In this document: in pieces, positions 41,144 to 51,372 of the stretch
Layout of the letters: every line of letters begins with the position of its first letter
Position numbering within the stretch: the first letter of the stretch is position 1
Source of the DNA: Marinicauda pacifica
GTDB taxonomy: Bacteria > Pseudomonadota > Alphaproteobacteria > Caulobacterales > Maricaulaceae
DNA: 64,000 nt
NCBI RefSeq assembly: GCF_004793635.1
Contig: NZ_SRXV01000002.1
Coordinates: 434,001 to 498,000 of the forward strand
Direction of reading: 5' to 3'
Made by a program: the position numbers and the translations under genes
Notes under the pieces: model-generated
The model's database searches: none
The model's input: only the letters and a program-made list of their open reading frames with translations
What the model was told of the DNA's origin: nothing

Positions 41144-42451
41144 TCATTGCAGCGGCCCTACAGGCCAGGTCAGAACCACGGGCGGTCCGCGGCTGGATTC
41201 CGCGGCGGGGTCCCGGGTTTCGGGAAAAAGGGACCATTGGGCATTGGCGACCAGGAAGGCGCGATTGTCCTCGATATTCAGGGTCGTCGGTTCGCCGTGC
41301 TCGCCGAACGCGGGATGCAGGGTCAGCTCCGGCTCGACCGAACGGATGGCCCCACGCTCGACCGCGATGCGAAAAACGCCCATGGGTTCTGCCCCGTTGC
41401 GAACGGCGTAAATCGTTCCGTCCGGTCCCGTGGCAAGGCCGTCCAGACCGATCAGGCTGGTCTGGGGCGCGGGCACAAGCTGTGCCCTCCCGGTATCCGG
41501 GTCGATGCGCCACAGCCCCATCGCGTAGTCGGCAACCCAGATCGCACCGCCGGTGACGACGATCCCCTGCAGCGATCCGAAATGGGGATGGGTCGCCACC
41601 GTTTCCGGCTCGGCCAGAGGACCGCGGAGGCGGTAGACACGGTTGGCCCCGCCATCCACCGCGTAGACGACGCCATCGCGGACCGTCACGTCCGTGATCC
41701 GCCCGGCGCCCTCGATTTCGTGACGCGTCATCAACCCGCCGGTCATCAGATCGAAGGCGAACAAGGCAGTTCCGGGCACCTCGCCGTCCCGCAGCGGGGT
41801 CTGTGGCAGGCTGCCCGACGCCACGTAAAGCAGCCTGTTTCGTCCGTCGATCGCCAGGGCGAAGACCGAATACAGGCCGTCCTCGGGGCCGGCGAAGACC
41901 TGCGGTTCGCTGCTGCCATGCTCGAAAACGTAGACGGTGCGGTCGGCCACGCCGCCCAGGAAAACGCGCTCGGTTTCGATGTCCACGGCGATCGCCTCGA
42001 TCAGGCTGTCGGCGAGCGAGACGGTCAGGAGGGTTTCGGCACGGCCCTGCGCGGTCGCATGTCGATCAAGCCGGCTGCGGATCGCGGCGAGCCGGACCGG
42101 TGCGGTCTCCTGCAATTGCGCCAGTGTATCGAGCCGGTCGAGGTCGAAAGCCAGACCAGCCTGCGCGATCCGCTCCAGCGCCTGAAGCTGACCCTCGAGA
42201 TCGCCCGCCATCCCGCTCAGAAGGAGTGCATTGTTCAGAAGGCCCGGATGACCGGGTTGCAGCGCGAGGGCTGCCTCGTTCGAGCGCCGGGCCAGCACAA
42301 GATCGGACTGTCCCGCAACCTCGCGTGTGACGTCGCGCAGGTCGCGCGACAGGTCGAGAACCCCGGCCGGCGCCTCTTCGGATTGCGCGCCTGCGGCCGG
42401 CTGGGCAACGAAAGACAGGGCGAGAAGAAGGGCAATTACTTTAATTGTCAT
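41144..42451 (-). CDS. Secreted beta-propeller protein
   Basis: The 435-residue precursor has a signal peptide (MTIKVIALLLALSFVAQPAAGA), then a helical, TPR-like part (about residues 45-125). An SMP-30-like propeller follows with repeats such as IEAIAVDIETERVFLGGV, FALAIDGRNRLLYVASG and SLIGLDGLATGPDGTIYAV. The function is unknown. It lies between divL and ftsK on the same strand, 46 bp after divL. The ATG at 42451 is chosen because the signal peptide starts there. Confidence 0.82.
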   Translation of the reverse strand: MTIKVIALLLALSFVAQPAAGAQSEEAPAGVLDLSRDLRDVTREVAGQSDLVLARRSNEAALALQPGHPGLLNNALLLSGMAGDLEGQLQALERIAQAGLAFDLDRLDTLAQLQETAPVRLAAIRSRLDRHATAQGRAETLLTVSLADSLIEAIAVDIETERVFLGGVADRTVYVFEHGSSEPQVFAGPEDGLYSVFALAIDGRNRLLYVASGSLPQTPLRDGEVPGTALFAFDLMTGGLMTRHEIEGAGRITDVTVRDGVVYAVDGGANRVYRLRGPLAEPETVATHPHFGSLQGIVVTGGAIWVADYAMGLWRIDPDTGRAQLVPAPQTSLIGLDGLATGPDGTIYAVRNGAEPMGVFRIAVERGAIRSVEPELTLHPAFGEHGEPTTLNIEDNRAFLVANAQWSLFPETRDPAAESSRGPPVVLTWPVGPLQ

Positions 42452-42497
42452 ATGACCACTTAAATCAAGCACCGGTGCGAGACAACCGCGTTGCGGT

Positions 42498-44966
42498 TCA
42501 GGCCCCGCGGGAGCCTTTCAGTTCGAGTTCGGGTGCGGAGTGATCGCCGGAGGCGGTGGTCGGCAGGTGGCACATCACCGTGGTGCCTTTACCCGGTTCG
42601 CTTTCCAGCTCGACCCATCCGCCATGCAGGCGGACGATGTCGTTCACCAGCGCCAGCCCGAGACCCGCGCCACCGCCCTCACCGCTCTCGAACCGCTCGA
42701 AAATCTTCGCCTGGCGCTCCGGCGCAATACCGCGGCCATCATCATTGACCCAGAGACAGGCGTCATTGCCTTCGATGCGCGCCCCGATCTCGACCTCGCC
42801 GCCGGCGTCCACATGATCCATCGCATTGGTGATGAGATTGTAGAGCACCTGCTTGATCCGGTTGGAGTCCGCGCGGATCGCCGCCCCCTCCTCGGCGAAG
42901 GCCAGGTTCAGCCGGACGCTTTCGTGTTCCGCCCGGCTGGCGAGGAGGTTGCAGGCTTCTTCGGCCATCTCGTCCAGGCGAACATCCCCGAGTTCGAGTT
43001 CGAGCTGCCCGGCATCGATCGCGGCAATGTCCAGGATATCGTCGATCAGCTTGGCCAGCTGGCCGGAGGCGCTCTGGATCGCCGACATGTGGTCCTTCTG
43101 ACCGTCATTGAGCTCGCCGGCCAGACCCGCCGCAAGGAGATCGGCATAGCCGCCAATTGTCGTCAGCGGTGTGCGCAGCTGGTAGCTGACGTGTTTGACA
43201 AACTCGGTCTTGATCCGCTCGGAGGCTTCCAGGGCTTCGGCCTTGTCGCGCAGGGCCGCCTCGATCCGGCGGGAATCGGTAATGTCGTCCCAGGCGATCA
43301 GCGTCGCGCCGTCGGGCAGCGGCCGCGTGAGCCAGGTCAGGACCGTGCCGTCCGAGCGGCGGATTTCCCCGGTGGTCGCCTTGCGCGCGTCGGGACCGGG
43401 ATCGGTGATGCGCGCTTTCAGCTCGTTCCAGCGATCAGGATCGGGGAAGAGCGCGTGACAGGCGTCTGCGACCTGTTCGAACGGCGCGTTCTCCAGCGCT
43501 TCGGCGTCGAGATTCCAGACCTTGGCAAAGGCCGCATTGGACAGCTTCAGCTTGCCGTCGGAGCCGAACACCGCCACCGCCTCGTTCAGGCGGTCGAGCG
43601 TTGCCCGCTGCACCTTCATCAGCGTCGTATAGCGCGCCTGCAAGGTGAGCTGGTCGGTCATGTCCTCGAAGATGAACAACAGGCCGCCATGGGGGTGGCG
43701 TTGACGCGCCACCCTCAATGTCCGGCCATCGGGCAGCGACCACAACTCGTCCGGCGTTTCGTCGGCAGGCGGGTTTTCGTACTGGCTCAGTTCCGCCTCA
43801 CGCCAGGCCGTGTAGTCGGCCTGCTCGGGCAGCAGGCGCTTTTCGCGTAGCCGGTCGAGCAAGGCTCCATGGCCGGGGCGCTCGTTGAGCATGGCCTCAT
43901 CCAGGCGGAACAGCCGGGCGAAGGCGCGATTATAGAAGCTGAGCTTGCGCGACCGGTCGAAAATGGCGACCGCCTCGGCCATGTGGTCGAGCGTCTGGTC
44001 ATGCGCTTCGGCCAGCCGCTCAAGCTCGTCCTTGGCTCCCTCGCCCTCGGTGATATCAAGGGCCAGACCGGCAATCCCGCCCGAGACAGGATACAAGGCC
44101 AGCTCCAGCACGCGCCGCTCCGACTCCACGACAGCGGCCTTGATCGAACGGCGCGCCTGCCCGGAGGCGAGGACCTCGCGCCCCTGTTCGCGGATCGAGA
44201 CGTCGAGGAAGATCTGCGAAGACAGAACGTCAGCGGCATCCTTGGCACCCACCGCGCGCACATAGGCCGGATTGACCCATTCCAGCTTGCCGGACGCGTT
44301 CATCCGGAAGGCCGGATAGGGCGCACGGCCGAGCATGTCGAGGAAGGCCAGCGGATCTTCGGACACGGTCCGGCGCGCCTCTTCCAGCCGCCCCCTGGCC
44401 CCGGACTCCTCGAGCCCGCGAATGGTGGCATCGGAGAGCCAGAGCACCAGCTGGGCGCCGGCGGCGCGGCCGTCGGCCTCGATAAATCGGCCCGAGGGAC
44501 CGGCGACGGTGAGCGAAAACGGCTGGCCGCTCTCCATCAGCGTGCGCATACGCTGACGCAGGGTCGTGTCTTCGCCGCTTGCGGAGCGTGCCTCGAAATC
44601 GGCGAAACCGTCCAGAAGCGCGGCCGCAACCGTTTCATCTTCGCCCGGCGTGCCGCCGAGATCGGCGAATTTCAACATTGCAGCCAGCGCGGTCGGAGAG
44701 CCGTAGACTTTCGGCTTCGCCCAGTTTCCCGCATCGACGTCGGGCGGGGAGTCCCACACGATCACGAGGCCGGGGTGAGCACTGAAGATGCTGTCTGAAT
44801 CCGACAGCCGGTCTTCCAGCCAGCCAACGCGGCGGCGCCACTGAGCCTGTGCGCGGCGCACGCCGGCGGTCAGGCGAAACGCCCACAAAGCCGCCGCGAC
44901 ACCGAACGCCACGGAGCCGACGGTCACGATGAAGGTCGCGAGCTGGACGGGCTCGGCCACGGCCAT
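42498..44966 (-). CDS. divL: DivL-type tyrosine pseudokinase/sensor
   Basis: DivL controls the CckA-ChpT-CtrA phosphorelay at the cell pole in Caulobacter. The 822-residue protein has one N-terminal membrane helix, several PAS domains (about 215-560) and histidine-kinase-like DHp and ATPase domains. The H-box reads KHVSYQLRTPLTT, with tyrosine (Tyr595) where a kinase has its phospho-accepting histidine; this is the defining DivL feature. The ATPase domain keeps the N box (NRIKQVLYNLITNAMDH) and GGAGLGLAL. The start at 44966 has AGGGGAAA upstream; a longer start is possible. A short hairpin (AACCGC GTT GCGGTT) lies at its stop codon. Confidence 0.93.
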   Translation of the reverse strand: MAVAEPVQLATFIVTVGSVAFGVAAALWAFRLTAGVRRAQAQWRRRVGWLEDRLSDSDSIFSAHPGLVIVWDSPPDVDAGNWAKPKVYGSPTALAAMLKFADLGGTPGEDETVAAALLDGFADFEARSASGEDTTLRQRMRTLMESGQPFSLTVAGPSGRFIEADGRAAGAQLVLWLSDATIRGLEESGARGRLEEARRTVSEDPLAFLDMLGRAPYPAFRMNASGKLEWVNPAYVRAVGAKDAADVLSSQIFLDVSIREQGREVLASGQARRSIKAAVVESERRVLELALYPVSGGIAGLALDITEGEGAKDELERLAEAHDQTLDHMAEAVAIFDRSRKLSFYNRAFARLFRLDEAMLNERPGHGALLDRLREKRLLPEQADYTAWREAELSQYENPPADETPDELWSLPDGRTLRVARQRHPHGGLLFIFEDMTDQLTLQARYTTLMKVQRATLDRLNEAVAVFGSDGKLKLSNAAFAKVWNLDAEALENAPFEQVADACHALFPDPDRWNELKARITDPGPDARKATTGEIRRSDGTVLTWLTRPLPDGATLIAWDDITDSRRIEAALRDKAEALEASERIKTEFVKHVSYQLRTPLTTIGGYADLLAAGLAGELNDGQKDHMSAIQSASGQLAKLIDDILDIAAIDAGQLELELGDVRLDEMAEEACNLLASRAEHESVRLNLAFAEEGAAIRADSNRIKQVLYNLITNAMDHVDAGGEVEIGARIEGNDACLWVNDDGRGIAPERQAKIFERFESGEGGGAGLGLALVNDIVRLHGGWVELESEPGKGTTVMCHLPTTASGDHSAPELELKGSRGA

Positions 44967-45040
44967 GGATGGTTTCCCCTGCTTCGCCCCTGACGCGGGT
45001 CCCGCGCATCGCGCCAGCCTCCGCAAGGAGATTGGCCCGA

Positions 45041-45073
45041 TTAACGAATCATAACTTTACCGGAAGGTGAATC
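45041..45073. promoter_or_regulatory. GANTC pair and CtrA-like site upstream of divL
   Basis: Two CcrM sites (GAATC at 45046-45050 and 45069-45073) lie within 28 bp, and TTAA (45041) and TAAC (45052) are spaced by 7 bp. The AT-rich gap between divL and the next gene is short, so these are probably in the divL promoter. Confidence 0.45.
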
Positions 45074-45112
45074 ATCTGGCGACGGGGAGAGGACGTTTTA
45101 ACCCGCAGCCGT

Positions 45113-45553
45113 TCAGCGCACGGTCACCTCGCCCATCTTGAACTCGAAAAGAACGACGCAGCCGGACAGGTATGCGCCTTCGCTCAAGGCCTGAAACCGC
45201 CAGCCCTCGACGGCGCGCTGCGCCTCGTGGTCGAAACTCCCCCCCGGCACGCCGCGGGCAATGCGGACATTTTCGACCGTGCCGGCCTGCGCGACATCGA
45301 ACTGCACGATCGACCAGCCCTGCAGTCCCCGGCTCCATCCGCGTGTGGGATATTCGGGCATGGGCGCGGCAACGGCCCGCAAGGGCTCGCCCGAACAGCC
45401 GGCCCCCGACGCCGCCCGCTCGACATTGGGCGGGTTGGGAAAATCCGACCGCGCAATGAATGGACCGCGCTCGCGCGGGTCGGCGAGCGGGCTGACAGCC
45501 TCCACCTGCGCGCAGGCGGCGAGAACAAGCGGGATGATCAGAAGATAGCGCAT
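45113..45553 (-). CDS. TonB C-terminal domain lipoprotein
   Basis: The 146-residue precursor has a lipoprotein signal (IIPLVLAAC, Cys14). The mature part ends in a TonB-C-like domain, including PEYPTRGWSRGLQGWSIVQFDVAQAGTVENVRIARGVPGGSFDHEAQRAVEGWRF. TonB-C domains normally contact outer-membrane receptors, but this one is on a lipoprotein without a transmembrane anchor or Pro-rich spacer, so energy transduction is unlikely. It may bind an envelope partner. It lies between divL and ahcY. Confidence 0.8.
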   Translation of the reverse strand: MRYLLIIPLVLAACAQVEAVSPLADPRERGPFIARSDFPNPPNVERAASGAGCSGEPLRAVAAPMPEYPTRGWSRGLQGWSIVQFDVAQAGTVENVRIARGVPGGSFDHEAQRAVEGWRFQALSEGAYLSGCVVLFEFKMGEVTVR

Positions 45554-45610
45554 GGGCGCGAGAGTGGCTCCGGCCGGGTCGCGCTGCAAGACGCAAGGTG
45601 CAACACAAAC

Positions 45611-45642
45611 AAAAACCCCGCCGGCGCGAACCGGCGGGGTTT
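45611..45642 (-). terminator. Rho-independent terminator of ahcY
   Basis: A 12-bp perfect stem (AAACCCCGCCGG / CCGGCGGGGTTT) with a 6-nt loop lies 60 bp beyond the ahcY stop. On the minus strand it is followed by TTTTTGTTTGTG. It would also serve in the opposite direction. Confidence 0.92.
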
Positions 45643-45702
45643 CTGATGTCGCATTGGCGCAAGCCCCGGGCCCTGCCTTCGGCGCACCCGGGGTTTCAAC
45701 GC

Positions 45703-47121
<1,419 letters not shown>

Positions 47122-47244
47122 GGATAAACCTTTTTCCGCTTTGTCAGGACATCAGGCGCGACACGCGCCGCCCAGGGAGTGACGTGCCGGGTATACCCGC
47201 TTGCCCTCGAGGTCGCAAACGAAGCGGTGACCGCGACCGTCCGC

Positions 47245-47307
47245 GCCGGGATTGTGACGGTGGCATAGAATCTTCGCCCCGCTCGGCGCAAAGATTCGAT
47301 TCCCGGC
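47245..47307 (-). promoter_or_regulatory. Nested-stem leader element upstream of ahcY
   Basis: On the minus strand GCCGGGA and TCCCGGC (ends 47307 and 47245) form a 7-bp outer stem. Inside it GAATCTT and AAGATTC form a second stem with a GC-rich apical part. A TATACA box lies about 20 bp upstream, so the element would start at or near the 5' end of the ahcY mRNA, 124 nt before the start codon. Three GANTC sites are at 47268, 47293 and 47298. It does not match the known SAH riboswitch pattern as I recall it. Confidence 0.4.
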
Positions 47308-47455
47308 CTCGTTCTTGTATAAACGTTCTGGTAACGCTTCCGGGCGTGCCACGCGGAGACACTGCGTCTTCGAAGAGGGCGGACAGGCGCCGGTCGGATC
47401 AGACGCAAGGGGGTTGCGGGTCCGGCGACGCGAAGTTTGAGGGGATGCTAAGCTC

Positions 47456-48961
47456 ATGTCGAACTTGCCGACGGCACATGCGAGCCAGTCATTTGGCCAC
47501 AGGACCATCGATTTCTACGCTGCGCCGGGACAGCTCACCGGGTCCGACCCGCGCTCGCGTTCGGACGAACGCCGCATTCAGGACATGGACGGCGCGCGTC
47601 ATGCCGTCCGGCTGAGCGACCGCGACTTTGGCCTGGATGCCGGCGATCTCGCGGCCGTCCTGCGGGCGCAGTCCGGTCCGTCCCACAAGTCGCGGCCGGT
47701 GGCGGTGATCAATTACTCATCGAAGACCTGGACACGCACCCAGCCGGACGCTCGCACGCTGCTCTCGAAGACCGGCGTGGCACGCAATGTGAACTGGGCC
47801 CTGGCCATGCTCACCTTCCTGCTGGCGATTGCCGTGCTTTTCTGGCCGGAGCTGCGCGCTTTCGCCGTCGAGTTTTTTCCCGTGAGCGCGTCTGTCCTTC
47901 CGCAATTCGACGTCTTCGTACAGATCGCGGCGGCGGCACCCGACCTGGCATCCTGGCGGATCGAGTCGAGCTTCGGCTCTCTGATCGAGGGTGCGGAACA
48001 GGCGCTGCCGATACTGGCGGGCTATGGCGCCGTCCTGATTTTCGCCGCCCTGGTTGCCGGGGGCGCAGTCGTCACCTACTTCGCGCGCTCCTGGCGGCTC
48101 TTGTGGGTGCCGATTCTGATCGCTGTGATCGGGGCGCTGTCGGTCGGGCTTTCCGGGGTCGAACAGGCGGCCGCCCCGGCCGCAGGTGCGCTGACGGGCG
48201 TGGCCGGCATTTTCCTTATCGGCGGCCTGATCAACCGAAACCGGGACGTCTGGCGGCTGGAGAAGCGGATCTCGCGGCTGGCCGACCATTTGCTGCGCCA
48301 CCCGCCGGAAGAGATGGTAACGGCCAGCTATGCCTCCGGATATCGCGGGGCCGAACAGACAGACGGCGCTCAGCCATCAGAGGCCGGGACCGATATCGAT
48401 ACCGAGGCGGATGTAGAGACATCTTCACACGCCGATGCGGCCAATGACACCGGCGCGGATGTCGTGGCCGAGGAGGCCGTGAGCAGCGAAGACATCGCGC
48501 CAGACGCTCCGCTTGCGGCCGACGGCCCCTATTCCCAGATCGACGCCGGCGCCGCGGCCGCGGCCGCGGCAGCCGAAGCCGGACACGGTGACGAGACGGA
48601 CGAGGACACGCCCGTCGCCGGCCACCCGGCAGATGACACGCTTGCCGAACGCGCGTCGGACGAGGCTGAGCCGCTGGAGAACGCCGGCGAGCCGGCACCC
48701 GCCATCGAAGACGGCGCTGAGGGCGAGACTGGCGAAAGCGGGAATGAGGGCGAGGCGCCGCTCACCGGCGAAGCCTCGCGCACGGAGCATGAAGCCGAGC
48801 CTGCCACCGAAGATCCGCGTCATGCGTCACGCGACATTTCCCTGCCGCCGCCGCCACCCATGCCGAAAGCCACCGAAGCGCTCAAGCCGGATGCGCCCCT
48901 GACACATGCCGGATTGCCGCCGTCCGATGAGAAAGCGCCCGATCAGGACGACAGGAGCTAG
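47456..48961 (+). CDS. Membrane protein with long acidic disordered tail, unknown
   Basis: The 501-residue protein has a soluble start, then about four membrane segments between residues 105 and 260. These include NVNWALAMLTFLLAIAVLFW and ALTGVAGIFLIGGL. A low-complexity C-terminal part (about 290-501) follows, rich in Glu, Asp, Ala and Thr, with a polyalanine run near 365 and a Pro-rich LPPPPPMP motif near 465. I recognise no family. GAGGGGATG upstream supports the ATG. It is divergent from ahcY, and its stop codon shares the bases CTAG with the convergent HPr gene. The tail suggests interaction or scaffolding at the inner membrane. Confidence 0.75.
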   Translation: MSNLPTAHASQSFGHRTIDFYAAPGQLTGSDPRSRSDERRIQDMDGARHAVRLSDRDFGLDAGDLAAVLRAQSGPSHKSRPVAVINYSSKTWTRTQPDARTLLSKTGVARNVNWALAMLTFLLAIAVLFWPELRAFAVEFFPVSASVLPQFDVFVQIAAAAPDLASWRIESSFGSLIEGAEQALPILAGYGAVLIFAALVAGGAVVTYFARSWRLLWVPILIAVIGALSVGLSGVEQAAAPAAGALTGVAGIFLIGGLINRNRDVWRLEKRISRLADHLLRHPPEEMVTASYASGYRGAEQTDGAQPSEAGTDIDTEADVETSSHADAANDTGADVVAEEAVSSEDIAPDAPLAADGPYSQIDAGAAAAAAAAEAGHGDETDEDTPVAGHPADDTLAERASDEAEPLENAGEPAPAIEDGAEGETGESGNEGEAPLTGEASRTEHEAEPATEDPRHASRDISLPPPPPMPKATEALKPDAPLTHAGLPPSDEKAPDQDDRS

Positions 48962-49230
48962 TCGGTTTCCTCGAAGCCGCAGTCGATGAGCGCAGCGAGC
49001 TCCTCGACGGCCTTCTGTTCGTCCTCACCGTCGGCGGTGATGGTGACTTGCGTGCCCTTGCCGGCCGCCAGCATCAGCAAGTCCATGATCGACGTCGCAC
49101 GCACGCTCTCTGACTCCTTGCTGAGCGAAATCTCGGAGGAATAGGCACGGGCCGCGGCGACGAACTTGGCGGCGGCCCGTGCATGCAGGCCGCGCCGATT
49201 GCAGATGGTGACCGCGCGCGATGCCGTCAC
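48958..49230 (-). CDS. HPr phosphocarrier of the nitrogen-type PTS
   Basis: HPr passes phosphoryl groups from enzyme I to EIIA proteins. The 90-residue protein has the active-site His16 in RRGLHARAAAKF. It also has the regulatory Ser47 (RATSIMDLLMLAAGKG), which HprK phosphorylates in relatives. The start overlaps the upstream EIIA gene by 4 bp. It belongs to the PTS-Ntr-like set that lies beside chvG-chvI in alphaproteobacteria; no sugar transporter is nearby, so a regulatory role is likely. Confidence 0.95.
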   Translation of the reverse strand: MTASRAVTICNRRGLHARAAAKFVAAARAYSSEISLSKESESVRATSIMDLLMLAAGKGTQVTITADGEDEQKAVEELAALIDCGFEETD

Positions 49231-49631
49231 GCGTTGCCGTCCAGGATGGTGGATGCAACGGCAATATAGCGGCGTCCGGCCTCGGATGCCGCCTCGGCAA
49301 GCGCTTTCAACCCGGTATCCGAGCGAGCTTCTGCGAGCTTGATCATCATCGGAAGGTTCGCCCCCGCGATCACCTCCACCTTGTCCTTTTCCAGAAGCGA
49401 GATGGACAGGTTGGACGGCGTCCCTCCGAACATGTCGGTCAGGATGACGACGCCGTCACCCTGGTCCACATCGGCGACCGCCTCGCGAATATCCTCGCGC
49501 CGTTTCTCCATGTCGTCATCCGGACCGATGGAGATGGCATTGCATGCGTCCAGCGGACCGACGACATGCTCTGTCGCGGCGACGAGTTCATCGGCCAGAT
49601 GGCCGTGGGTGACGACAACGATGCCGATCAT
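49227..49631 (-). CDS. PTS system EIIA protein (mannose-type fold)
   Basis: The 134-residue protein begins MIGIVVVTHGHLADELVAATEHVVG, with the phospho-accepting His9 in THGHLA, and carries FGGTPSNLSISLL in the middle. These fit the EIIA-Man family that accompanies HPr in alphaproteobacteria and is thought to regulate and not to transport sugars. It is 4 bp overlapping with HPr and 102 bp downstream of chvG. In most alphaproteobacteria hprK and often rapZ lie in this gap; here they are absent. Confidence 0.93.
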   Translation of the reverse strand: MIGIVVVTHGHLADELVAATEHVVGPLDACNAISIGPDDDMEKRREDIREAVADVDQGDGVVILTDMFGGTPSNLSISLLEKDKVEVIAGANLPMMIKLAEARSDTGLKALAEAASEAGRRYIAVASTILDGNA

Positions 49632-49733
49632 AAGCGCGGTAGGCCCCTTCGAAATTCAAACCCCTTGAGCGGGCATCTAAGCGAGAATGAAGCGGTCCGG
49701 CTAGCCCCCAAAGCTGTCGAACGACGCGTGTCG

Positions 49734-51359
49734 TCAGCGTTCGGCCCGAGGCAGTTCCACGATAAAGCGCGCCCCGGCCACCTCGCCGTCGCGATCAGGC
49801 CGGTTCTCGGCCCGGATTCGTCCTCCGTGGGCCTCGACGATCTGTTTACAGATTGAGAGGCCGAGGCCGGAATGATTGCCGAACGCCGCGCCTTCAGGGC
49901 GCTGTGTGTAGAACCGGTCGAAAACCGTATCGAGATTGGCCGGCGGGATCCCCGGCCCGTCATCGTCGACAATGAGCCGGGCAAGGCTCCGGCCGCCCTG
50001 TATGCGTGCGTGCGCGCTCGGGACGAGGGTCAACCGGACCTGTCCGCCTTCCGGAGAAAAGGTGATGGCGTTATCCACGAGATTGAAGAGCACACGGCTG
50101 ATCGGCCCTTCATGGGCGCGAACGAGCACCGGGCGCGACTCCCCGGTCACCTCGACAGTCACCCCTCGCTGATTCGAGCGCTCGCTCTGATAGGTGCGGG
50201 CCAGGTCCCGGGCCAGCTGGTCCAGATCGACGAGCGCAAGATCGTCGCGCGCCAGCTCGGCATCGAGGCGCGATGCGTTCGAAATATCGGTAATGAGCCG
50301 GTCGAGACGTTTGACATCGTGCTGAATGACTTCGATCAGCCGGTCGCGGCGCAGCTCATCGCGAGCCTTGGGCAGGACTTCCGCCGCCGACCGGATCGAG
50401 GTGAGAGGATTCTTGATCTCGTGACTGACATCGGCCGCGAAGCGTTCGATCGCATCCAGCCGGTCATAAAGGGCAGTGGTCATGTCCGCGAAGGCCCGCC
50501 CCAGATCTCCGATCTCGTCGCGCCGTTCAGGCAGGCGGATAAGCGGTATCCGGCGCCCCCCGGCCAGACGGACCTCGCGCGCATTGTCGGCCAGCCGGCG
50601 AATGGGCCAGGCCACCTGGATAGTGAGCGCCAGTGCCGAAACCAGCATGACCAGTGTCGCCGCCACAATATAGGGCAGGATGGCGCGGCGTTCGGCGGCC
50701 ACAAGGAGATCCAGGTCGTAGGATTCGAAGGTCACGGCGCCGACGACCGCCTGGATGGGTTGAATCGGCAACGTGACCGACACGACCTGTTCTCCGGACG
50801 GGGCACGGCGAACGCCTCGAACAATCCGCCCCTCCTCGATCGCCATCCTGACGTCGTCGAGCGCGGTGCGGCTTAGCGCCGCCCGCTCTTCCCGGGACCG
50901 GTTCAGATTCTGAAACGACGTCCAGACCGTCTGGACGAAACTCCGGGCCTCCTGGCCCAACCCTGCCTCACCCGCCCTTGGCAGGGGTTCCACCTCGACC
51001 GTTCCGGCAATCAGCCGGCTGTCCGCGACAAGCTGGGCTTCCTGATTATAGATGAGGGCGCGGGTCTCTTCGGGAACATAGACGCGGCTCAGGCGCTGCA
51101 GCACGGTGCGCGCAGCCTCCGCTTCCAGTTGAGGTTCCGGTGCGGTCTCCACCGCCGTCTCGATGAGCACATTGGCGATAAGGGTGGCCTGAGCGGAAAG
51201 CGAGTCCATCTTGGCCTGCACCAGGCCGCGACGATTTTCCGCGATCACGAAGATGCCGGCGATCAGAACGACCAGCGCCAGGATGTGAAAGGCCGCGATC
51301 TTCCAGCCGATACGCGAGGTCAGCAGCGTCCAGCTCTGGGCGCGCAACTGACCAGTCAT
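49734..51359 (-). CDS. chvG: Sensor histidine kinase ChvG
   Basis: ChvG senses acid and cell-envelope conditions and phosphorylates ChvI. From the ATG at 51359 the protein has 541 residues. It has a membrane helix (about 18-40), a periplasmic sensor domain (about 40-230), a second helix (near 235-255) and a HAMP domain. The DHp H-box reads ADVSHEIKNPLTSIRSA, and the ATPase domain has NLVDNAITFSPEGG and HSGLGLSICKQIV. A longer frame would run into chvI. The start lies 13 bp after the chvI stop. Confidence 0.93.
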   Translation of the reverse strand: MTGQLRAQSWTLLTSRIGWKIAAFHILALVVLIAGIFVIAENRRGLVQAKMDSLSAQATLIANVLIETAVETAPEPQLEAEAARTVLQRLSRVYVPEETRALIYNQEAQLVADSRLIAGTVEVEPLPRAGEAGLGQEARSFVQTVWTSFQNLNRSREERAALSRTALDDVRMAIEEGRIVRGVRRAPSGEQVVSVTLPIQPIQAVVGAVTFESYDLDLLVAAERRAILPYIVAATLVMLVSALALTIQVAWPIRRLADNAREVRLAGGRRIPLIRLPERRDEIGDLGRAFADMTTALYDRLDAIERFAADVSHEIKNPLTSIRSAAEVLPKARDELRRDRLIEVIQHDVKRLDRLITDISNASRLDAELARDDLALVDLDQLARDLARTYQSERSNQRGVTVEVTGESRPVLVRAHEGPISRVLFNLVDNAITFSPEGGQVRLTLVPSAHARIQGGRSLARLIVDDDGPGIPPANLDTVFDRFYTQRPEGAAFGNHSGLGLSICKQIVEAHGGRIRAENRPDRDGEVAGARFIVELPRAER

Positions 51360-51372
51360 TCGACCGAGGCGT

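Noticed and set aside
47311..47330. An alphaproteobacterial LexA box (GTTC-N7-GTTC) near the ahcY leader
   Set aside because: Two GTTC words occur but are 10 bp apart, not 7.
47122..47455. A known SAH riboswitch upstream of ahcY
   Set aside because: Expected conserved segments of that riboswitch are not visible; the region was listed as an unassigned leader element instead.
49632..49733. Remnant of hprK between chvG and EIIA
   Set aside because: Translations of the 102-bp gap show no P-loop or other HprK motif.
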